Part shown: positions 56,143 to 64,000 of the stretch, in pieces
Layout of the letters: every line of letters starts with the position of its first letter
Position numbering within the stretch: the stretch's first letter is position 1
Assembly (NCBI GenBank): GCA_026315105.1
Contig: CM048744.1
Location: 313,665,270-313,729,269, forward strand
Direction: 5' to 3'
Origin: Locusta migratoria
Lineage: Eukaryota > Arthropoda > Insecta > Orthoptera > Acrididae
Length of the DNA: 64,000 nt
The notes under the pieces: model-generated
Seen by the model: the letters and a program-made list of their open reading frames with translations, nothing else
Databases searched by the model: none
What the model was told of the DNA's origin: nothing
Made by a program: the position numbers and the translations under genes

Positions 56143-56341
56143 TTGTTTTTCAAATGTTTGTATAGCTTGTGTGACTTAACTATGGGGTCATCAGTCTCTA
56201 AACTTACAAACTACTTATGAACTAACTAATACCAAGGACGGCACAAATATCCATGCCCGAGGGGGGATTCGAACCCCTGACCGTAGTGGTCGTGCAGACC
56301 GTGAGTGGAGTGCCTCAGTCCCCTCGACCACCGCGGCCGGC
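56143..56341 (-). mobile_element. tRNA-headed SINE type A with target duplication
   Basis: Minus-strand copy with complete head and tail; duplication TTTAGCATAGT (56132-56142 and 56342-56352). Confidence 0.93.
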
Positions 56342-56599
56342 TTTAGCATAGTCATAGTATTTTATTTGCTTATTATACGTGACCCGATATTCGTAATTGC
56401 CTTAAACGTTTCATATTGCCAATGCAGATTGCATAATTAAGTTGTCTTATCTTAATCTGGTCAAATACAACGTTTTAAAATTGTGTGACCCGACTAGTGC
56501 ATTATGTGGAAGCGTCTCTCTCCCAGCGCTTAGCGACGGTAGAGCCATCTAGCGGCAGGTTCACGTAAACTTGTCGAGTGCCTACACTACTTCTTCTTG

Positions 56600-57050
56600 A
56601 CGCTATGGCGCATGTCGAAGATAATTCACGATCCCGTCGAGTGTGAGATTCGTACCGTACTTAGATTTTAAACGCAAACGCGAAACTATCGGAAATTCAT
56701 CGTCATGTTACGGATGTTCATGGTTAAAACGCAATGACAGAATGGTGAGAAAGTGTGTAAGGGTGTTTGATGAGTGTCGAACTAATGTCCACGATGAGCC
56801 ATGGAGCGCTAGGCGTTCTGTTGTCAACAATGACTTGGTGAGGAAAATCTATGAAAACATTCGCGACAACTGACGTGTAACTATGACAACACTTACAGGC
56901 GAAATTCCGCAAATTTCCCGAAGAGTTCAGGTGGTGTTCAAGATGGGCTCACTGGCGGCATCTTTCTATGAGGTAGTACTAGATAAGTTGATGGAGCGCT
57001 ACGACTAGTACCTCATAAACGGTGGAAACTATATGGAAAAGTTATTTAAG
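56600..57050 (+). pseudogene. mariner transposase deletion derivative
   Basis: The N terminus is recognisable across frames: CEIRTVL then ANAKLSEIHRHVTDVHG (about 56640-56725), VRVFDECRTNVHDEPWSARR SVVNNDLVRKIYENIRDN (about 56757-56872), then a stop and TLTGEIPQISRR-like sequence. It then jumps to the C terminus: LMERYD and YLINGGNYMEKLF (about 56985-57045), matching the LVxRYDKCLNxxGxYVEK end. All the catalytic centre is missing, so this is an internally deleted, MITE-like copy. Its inverted ends were not resolved. Confidence 0.7.
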
Positions 57051-59080
57051 ATATGCTCTTTCTTCTGACAATAAAATTAAAAGAAATATGTGAACTATAT
57101 TTTTTTTCCAAAAACTGTACTTTGGATACGCCTCATATATCTATTTGGAGATATGAAAATAGGCTAGAGTACCCTTGTAGAAAAGGTTATTTCGAAACGG
57201 CAGATTGCACTGAATTTCGCTTTTGGCGGGTACAATCCAAGGTTCATAATGTTATACTCTTTAAAGAATTTGAGTGGGCCCGATAGACACAATCTGTATA
57301 CATTTTAAAGATAATTTTGAAGGGAGACCCGTGACCGAGAACGTTAAAAATAAGCCGGGTCTCACAATTACTTAGGGCTACTATAAACATCCGAGATAGC
57401 TGGATCGGTGACAAGTTTATGTTACACTTTGTAAGATTACCGCCCAATAGAAATATTGGTGATTAATAGCATTTGATAAACAGTATGAAGTTCACTGCAG
57501 ACATTGACCATGCCAATGCAGCAAATGTTACACAATTTTAATCTTAATAATTATGGTAGGAATGTTTGTACGCAGTTGGGTGACAACATTTATACTAGGC
57601 CATAGGTAGAAATTCTTCACGTTGAGATTTGCTGTGTGCTTGTAGCTGACGGGAGGCCAGCGAGCAGGCCGACGTTGGTGGCTTGTTCCAGCTTAGGATT
57701 TTCCAGTTCGTTTCCGGTGAGGGGAGAGAGGGACAATGGCGAGTGCCAGGCACAGTGCAGTGCACAGCGTGAAATAAAATATTCTAATACTACTGGCATT
57801 TGAAGTAATACGATGCAGTTAGGAACCTTTAAGGCCCTCATTATAAAATAGCCCGATGACAAATAAACAATACATTAGCTGATATAGTCACACCTGACGT
57901 AATATGTTTAATTGACAATGAAAAGTAATAAATTACCAATGAATACAAGACAGTTACACAACTAGCATGGCAATGTTTGTTTATAAAAATAAAATATTAA
58001 CTATTTCTCATTGTATTTTCAATTAATCTTGTGTATTTTACCTTGAAATATTCAGTTAAATCACTTATCTGTGATATAAGAAATTGCACGATTATAATAA
58101 ATAGTGCAAAGGATGTTTATACCAATATAAAAACCTAATAAGAAATTTGTTTAATGTGTAGTGTAATTATTTTGATTTTAAGTAAAGTTTTAGAAATGTA
58201 TTGGCTGAGCGCTGTACGTTGGCAAATCGGTTAGAACAGCTCACACGGGGAAGTTGATGACGTAGGGGAAAAACCCTGGCACTTGAGATTTTGGCGCGCA
58301 CGCGAGGGCAGGAAGTGAGAGACTCGGGAGCACGTGGGGTAGCTGGCCGGGCGGCGTCGCTCTGCATCAGTCGGCATGTGGATCGAGAGGTGGAGGTTAT
58401 AGATTTGTGTGTGGCAATTGCCACGTGTGGTTGCTCATCGTAGACTGCAACAAGCTGCATCGAGTGCTACTGTGTGTTGGTGAATATTTAGCCGGTGGAA
58501 CAAGGTGTGCATCGCATTGAATTAAAGTGACTGTGATTTGTTAATGTAACATGTGTCGTCGCATCGGCATGAACATAAACGGTTTTTGAGACAGCCACAT
58601 GGTGTGAAAACAATTTGCAACAAATATTCATTTTGTCTGGAGGCTCACGAGCTATAACTTTATTTGATAAATGTGTCGACGTACAGACGTATCAGCCACA
58701 GGGTTCTAATATTGTGAAATAAACAACATAAAGTGAACTTTCACGTATTTTCAAAAATAGTAGCTAGTAAACCCTTTTCTCTCATGAACTTGATTTCATT
58801 ATTAATTTATTTTGTTAATCATATGCAGGGAAGGAAAGCTGCGAACGTGTGATATCATCCCCTAGAAAACGAGTCAAACAGTCGCAATCACAGTTCCAGT
58901 GTTTTTGCATGTTTAGGAATTTGGTTCGCAGTTGGTGGTTGTGAGTTTTAAAAATTAATCATTCCCAATTTTAAACTCTCACCCCGACCTTCACGCTCGC
59001 AACTGAGGTGACGAAAGTGATGGACACTTCCTAATATAGTATCGAATTTCCTTTTCTCCCATTTTAGATAATACCATCAT
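57051..59080. other. no gene recognised
   Basis: Mostly AT-rich; a GC-richer block at 58200-58480 shares a short segment (ATGACGTAGGGG) with 52600. ORFs here lack recognisable domains. Confidence 0.35.
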
Positions 59081-59084
59081 CAGC

Positions 59085-60397
59085 CATTTCAGCTGTGAAA
59101 TGATGTGGCTCTTCGAGTCGTGCATTCAAGTAGGCTTTCAGCAGTCCTCTGCAAGTGAAACGGTCTTGAGCAGTTCTCTGCCAGGTGCTACTAGCGACCT
59201 TCCTGATATCTATGTCCCATCTGTCCGGTGGTCTTCCTCGCAGGCCTCCGGTGCTCTCTCGGACTCCACTCCAGTACTATCTTCGTCCATCTGTTGTCTT
59301 TTCTTCTCGCAACGTGGCCGGCTCACTGCCATTTCAAGAAGCCTACTGTCTCTAAGATGTCCTTAACCTTCGTCCCTGATCGAATGTCATCTGTCCTTTT
59401 CCTCTCCTTTCTTGAAGAGCCCAGCAGCCGTAATTTTTCATGGCTCTCTGTGTTGTACTCAGTATCACTTTTGTAAATGAGTTCAGTGTCCATGTCGCAA
59501 CCATACGTCAGCACAGGAAGATTGATTGATTAAATACAGTTTTCTTCAGATTTACTCGCATTTTTGATCTGAATTCTGTAGAATTCCTCCCATATGCTTG
59601 CCAGCCACCCTTGATGCGCTGATAGATATCAGGCCTTAGATATCCCATCATATTTATAATTTGGCTAAGGTAGATATATTCAATGACTTCTTCTAAATGA
59701 CTGTCCTTGACTTTCACACCAGCAGCTGGGACCCGTTCGTTGGACCTTACATTTCTTTTGGAAAGGTTTATGGTCAAGTCAACCAACTGACATTCCGATG
59801 TAAAATCCGTAACTAAGTTTTGGAGCTTTGCGTATTCGTTGGCCAGTGAAGCAATATCTTCACAAAGTTGATAAGCCTTCCTCCATTATTTCTAATTCCC
59901 TTACCTATCCAGCTCAGCTTTGACATATCCATTTCCAGTACAGGCGAGACTAGTTTTGCGGAGGTGGGATCTCCTTGCTTAACACTTCTTGCCGCGGTGG
60001 AGTAGCCGAGCGGTCTAAAGCGTCTCGCTGCGGAGCGCGCGGTTGCTCGCCGTGGAGGTACGAGTCCTCCCTGGGGCATGGGTGTGTGTGTGTTGTCCTT
60101 AGTTTAGTTTACCTAGGTTTAAGTAGTTTGTAAGCTACGGACTGATGACCACGCAGTTTGGTCAGATAGATTTACAAACATTTGAATATTTGAACACTTC
60201 TTGATGCGGAATTCTCGAGTTGATTCGCTGATATTAGCATAAGCTGAAGAAGTCTCGTAGACATTCCTGAGCACTTCAATGTACGCTTCTCCCACTCCTT
60301 GCTCTCTCAAAGCTTGGAGGGCAGCTGTATGGCTAACAGTGTCAAACACCTTTTCAAAATCAACAAAGGCAATGCAGAGATCATACAGTTTCCTCAA
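59085..60397 (-). pseudogene. RTE-like LINE, RT to C terminus, split by a SINE
   Basis: From the right: LCIAFVDFEKVFDTVSHTAA LQALREQGVGEAYIEVLRNV YE (about 60265-60385), TREFRIKK, the SINE, SVKQGDPTSAKLVSPVLEMD (about 59920-59985), then the later RT with the FADD region lost (59880 frameshift), SHLEEVIEYIYLSQIINMMG (about 59645-59705), then MLTYGCDMDTEL and further pieces to 59085. These are RTE-clade blocks. Several frameshifts; no endonuclease on this copy. Confidence 0.78.
59992..60192 (+). mobile_element. SINE type B inside RTE-like LINE
   Basis: Full copy: head CCGCGGTGGAGTAGCCGAGC, B-box region GGTACGAGTCCTCC, body GGGGCATGGGTGTG, tail ACATTTGAATATTTG. Duplication AACACTTCTTG (59981-59991 and 60193-60203). 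Confidence 0.93.
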
Positions 60398-60560
60398 ACA
60401 CTATGAACTACCTCGAAGAGAATGATCTACTGAGCCGTAGTCAACATGGATTCAGGAAGTAACGTTCTTGTGAAACACGATGTCGATAACAAATCTGCTT
60501 GGTGTAAAAACTAGCAACTGACCCTTAATAAAGAGAAGTGTGGACTCATCCATATATTTG
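60398..60560 (+). pseudogene. CR1-like LINE scrap with internal deletion
   Basis: NYLEENDLLSRSQHGFRK (about 60402-60460) is an RT block, joined to QLTLNKEKCGLIH-like sequence (about 60515-60550), with the region between deleted. Confidence 0.55.
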
Positions 60561-60789
60561 TATCATACTGCAGCTCTGCCGCTTGGAGCACTAGCGTCGC
60601 TTCTATGATTGTCCATGTTAGTGTCGCTCGTTGAGGTGTGATGAGGGGAGGGGGGCACTACAGACTTACGCTGCGTGTTGTTTTGAAGCCAGTGGACGCC
60701 ATCTTTAATGCCCCTACACAGTAGTAGACTACTATCGTCACAATTGTGCCATTGGAGTCGTGATTTCCTGTCAGAAAGGACACAGTACG
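60561..60789. other. unassigned spacer
   Basis: GC-mixed stretch between two LINE pieces; nothing recognised. Confidence 0.3.
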
Positions 60790-61409
60790 TTGTAACTGAC
60801 GGAAAGTTATCGAGGAGAACAGAACAGTGATATCTGTCGTTCCCCAGGAAAGTGTTATAGGGCCCCTACTGTTCCTTATTTTTATAAACGATTTAGGAGT
60901 CAATCTGAGTAGCTCTCTTAGACTGTACGCGGATGATGCTGTCATTTATCGGTTAGTAAAGTCACCAGAAGATCAAAAGCAGCCGCAAAATGATTTAGAT
61001 AAGATATCAGCGTGCTGCAAAAAATGGCAATTGACCCTTAATAATGAGAAGTGTGAAGTCATGCGTATGAGCACTAAAAGAAATCGCTTAAACTTCATTT
61101 ACACGATAAATCAGTCAAAACTACTGGCCGTAAATTCAGTTAAATATCTAGGAGTAACAATTACGAACAACTTAAAATGGAAAGAAACGTAGAAAGTATC
61201 GCAGGGAAGGCGAAGCAAAAGTTACATTTCATTGGCAGAAAACTTAGAAGATGCAACAGTTCTACTAATGAAACTGCCTACACCATACTTGTGGGTCCTA
61301 TTATGAAGTATTGCTGCACATTGTAGGATCCCCACCATGTAGGACTGACAGACAATTTAAGGAAATATATACACTGGCGTCTATTCCGAAAGAACAGACG
61401 TCACTTATG

Positions 61410-61964
61410 ATCCTGCAGTCGTTATTCTTTCATATTCACAGAATATACGACATCAACTGCGAATGGAAAAAGCTGAAGTTGTGTTCAAATGGAATGTTTG
61501 TATAGCTTATGGGACTTAACTTCGGGGTCATCAGTTCCTAAACTTACAAACTACTTACGAACTAGCTAAGACTAAGGACGGCACAAATATCCATGCCCGA
61601 GGGGGGATTCGAACCCCCGATCGTAGTGGCCGTGCAGACCGTGACTGGAGCGCTTCAGTCCCCTCGGCCACCGCGGCCGGCGAAGATGTGTTCCCAGCCG
61701 GGATTCGAACTTGGGTCTCCCGCTTTCTAATCAGTTGCGCTGACCACTACATCAATGGGGACACAGTGATCACGACACCTGCATGGACTACCTAAGCTCG
61801 CCTCCCATCATTTACATATTTCCAGCTGTATCCTCAGTCGTGTAGTGGTCAGCGCAATTGCCTAGAAAATGGGAGATCCGGGTTAGAATCCCGGCTGGGT
61901 AAACGTCTTCAGCTTTGCCCCTTCGCAGTTGATGTCATATTTTCTGTGAATATGAAAGATTTAG
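61410..61964. repeat. foldback element with outward tails and tRNA-like heads
   Basis: Inverted arms: TTTCATATTCACAGAATATA (61427) pairs with the complement of TATTTTCTGTGAATATGAAA (61938), and further inside two tRNA-like sequences face each other (61691-61770 on minus; 61845-61905 on plus, with GGGTTAGAATCCCGG). A SINE at 61484-61681 interrupts the left arm. It lies inside the CR1-like LINE. Confidence 0.7.
61484..61681 (-). mobile_element. tRNA-headed SINE type A inside the foldback arm
   Basis: Complete minus-strand copy; duplication GAAGTTGTG (61475-61483) / GAAGATGTG (61682-61690), one mismatch. Confidence 0.92.
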
Positions 61965-62340
61965 AGAAAGTTCAGAGAAGGGCAGATCGTTTAGAATTTT
62001 CGCGATACAGGGGTGAGAGTGTCCGGAAATGATGCAAGAGTTGGGGTGGGCAATCATTAAAAGAAAGGAGTTATTTGTCGCGACGAGATTTATTTGTGAA
62101 ATTTCTTTCATCAACTCTCTCTTCCGAGAGCGAACATATTTTGTTAGCACCCACCTACATAGGAAGACGTGATCATCAGATAAAAATAGGGGAAATCAGA
62201 TCGAAATCGGAAAGATTTAGGTGTTTCTTTTTCCCGCGAGCTATTAGAGAATGAGAGTGTAGAGAAATATAAGAAAACCGGTTGGATGAACACTCTGCCA
62301 TGCACTTCAATGTGACTTGCAGAGTCTTTATGTAGATGTA

Positions 62341-64000
62341 GAAGTGTCGGGATATTCGGATGCTGTAATATTTGTAATAGCGGTGTGGCCCCCTTGTCCA
62401 TTTGGCTATGGACGGCTGAATACTGCAAGGAGGAGGGGAGGGGGTCAGTAGAGACGTGACCTAGTGGGGTACTGGCACTGGGGGCAGCGGGGCGCCGTTC
62501 GCATCTTCGAGCGGGCATTCCGATTTCCGGCCGCGTGTTGGGTGTTAGACGGTGCTGCGTGCGCTCCCGTCGAAATCCCGCTATCGGGATTCCATGCCGG
62601 ACTTAGCTGGTATAATAAAGACACCGACTACATGAAGTACAGAATTTCCGTATATAGTGTAAGTTAACCACCCTCCGCTTTCTACCAGTTGCCGCCTTGC
62701 TCAGTGATTATTTACGGTGTTAAAAGCAGATGTTATTGCCCTGATAAAATTGTCTTGCAACGGATAACGACTTTTTACATACAAAAGACTGCAGCAACTG
62801 ATAGCATACCGGTGGCAGTTCCCTTACTACATGAAATTCCTCATTTATATTCTCGCAATTCCCCATTAAATATTCTCACTCTTTTTTCAATAATTAATTA
62901 AGCATAAATGGGACTCAGAATTTCATAAAAACAACTAGAGACGAAGTGTTTAACTATTTACACAAGTTTATTAAATTCACTATACATCTCCATATCATAG
63001 TTTTAAAGCCAAAAATACAAAATATTCATTCATTAAATGTATCACCAATGGATTGAGACAAGGATCGTAACCTTACATTCATACCGTACATTCTTTACTC
63101 TCTCATACTGCACCCACGTGGCTATGCACAACATTCCCATGATACAAAATCATTTCCCCGCTGAAATAAAGATAGAATTCACACAAACAACACAGTTCCT
63201 GATACTTTTCCACGGAGGCCACCATACGCACATTCGTCCTCTTCGACAGCCGGAAATGTTCTCCCTCTCGTGGCCACTCCCCGTCCTAACCGATCCTCCC
63301 GTTCCAGTTCGCGAGTAGCCGCGCCCTCTTTGGCTTGTGACCTAACGGGACCTTGTGCCAACCTCCGTATTCTGAAGGAACTCGCAAGTCGCAGCCACTT
63401 GACCATCTCATCCCCAAGGAAACCTCTCTGCCACACCCCAAAACTAAAGTTGGCAAACCTACCGAGTGTTCTGCATCTCTGCCTTCCCAGCCGCGGCTTC
63501 ATGCACACTTACAGACCCTCACACACATAATCACATAGGGTATAAGAGGAGTTGGGTACTGTGGAGCAAGATTCCTTATGTGAGCGGCGCTCACTTATTT
63601 GTCCTGAAATAACAATTTTAATAAATAGTAAAGCATTCTTGTCTCCACCTAGTACATCCCCCATTACAGTGGCACTAAAAGCTAAGCACACTTTTACAAA
63701 ATGATAATCAGATGAAAGTAACGTACACTGTAGTGTACAAGGATTTAATGGAATAATACTACAGTATCGTTTCAATAGAACTTCTTCAAACTTCTGATTA
63801 CCTTACAAATAAGCTAATATACTAGATATCTGATTTTAAACATGTAACGACAAAAAGTTTAGATGTGGTTTGAAATAGTTACTATAATTAATTTTAAACC
63901 ATTGGTTGCTTCATTGATACCTTAAATATCAACTAGTTTGCGTGTGTAAGATTTTCATAAAGCAGCTGATGGTTTAAAATGCGATAACACAATGGCCGAC
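62341..64000. other. no gene recognised
   Basis: 62390-62600 is GC-rich with a palindromic patch CCCGCTATCGGGAT (62577-62590). The rest is AT-rich with short ORFs of no recognisable similarity. Nothing else seen. Confidence 0.35.

Larger units (their letters stand above)
60790..62340 (+). pseudogene. CR1-like LINE, 3' half, split by a foldback element
   Basis: Left piece: VIGPLLFLIFINDLGVNLSS, RLYADDAVIYRLVKS (YADD), QLTLNNEKCEVMRMSTKRNR and KYLGVTITNNLKWKE (to 61192), then frameshifted sequence to about 61345. Right piece from about 61965: LEKVQRRADRL-like sequence, RYRGESV (about 62010), and in another frame FFPRAIRE-like sequence (about 62230-62250). The 3' end is GTAGATGTAGAA (62331-62342). 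Same family as 18925-19935 and 40905-41834. Confidence 0.8.

Overview
The window is eukaryotic, intron-rich and dominated by transposable elements. It fits a large insect genome, most likely an orthopteran: I recognise the tRNA-headed SINEs and several LINE families as grasshopper/locust-type repeats, but that is from memory, not from a search. Almost all long ORFs are transposon coding regions or their shadows.

The one host gene I can support is on the minus strand: the 3' half of a neuroligin. Three exons are recognisable, with compatible phases: a proline-rich stalk exon (51128-51355), the transmembrane exon (24689-24939) and a terminal exon (12314-12541) ending in a stop. The first two are separated by about 26 kb of intron packed with nested elements. 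A further proline-rich candidate exon lies at 17387-17517 but its phases do not fit directly. The carboxylesterase-like ectodomain would lie beyond the right end of the window.

Left part (1-12 kb): an unassigned 269-codon ORF, a spacer-less 390-bp palindrome with a 14-bp target duplication, decayed Penelope-like elements (PLEs), a mariner remnant, and mostly quiet AT-rich DNA. 13-25 kb: Ty3/gypsy remnants, three minus-strand LINEs, SINEs and a hAT-type element loaded with other repeats. 25-31 kb: a DD82E Tc1/mariner-superfamily transposon containing two foldback elements, a TTAA-flanked piggyBac-type element and many SINEs. 34-42 kb: two nearly identical PLE copies (reverse transcriptase plus GIY-YIG) joined head to head in one 5.1-kb inverted structure. 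42-51 kb: piggyBac, RTE-type and other LINE relics, a tandem array of about 147-bp units, more PLE pieces. 51-64 kb: foldback, P-element-like (THAP), mariner, RTE and CR1-like relics with SINE insertions.

The strongest structural observation is that three independent PLE-type insertions (1441-1868, 35106-40207, 51802-52125) share one architecture: two copies joined by their 5' sides with 3' ends facing outward, a 12-14 bp target duplication, and an unpaired extension of about 34-51 bp at only one end.
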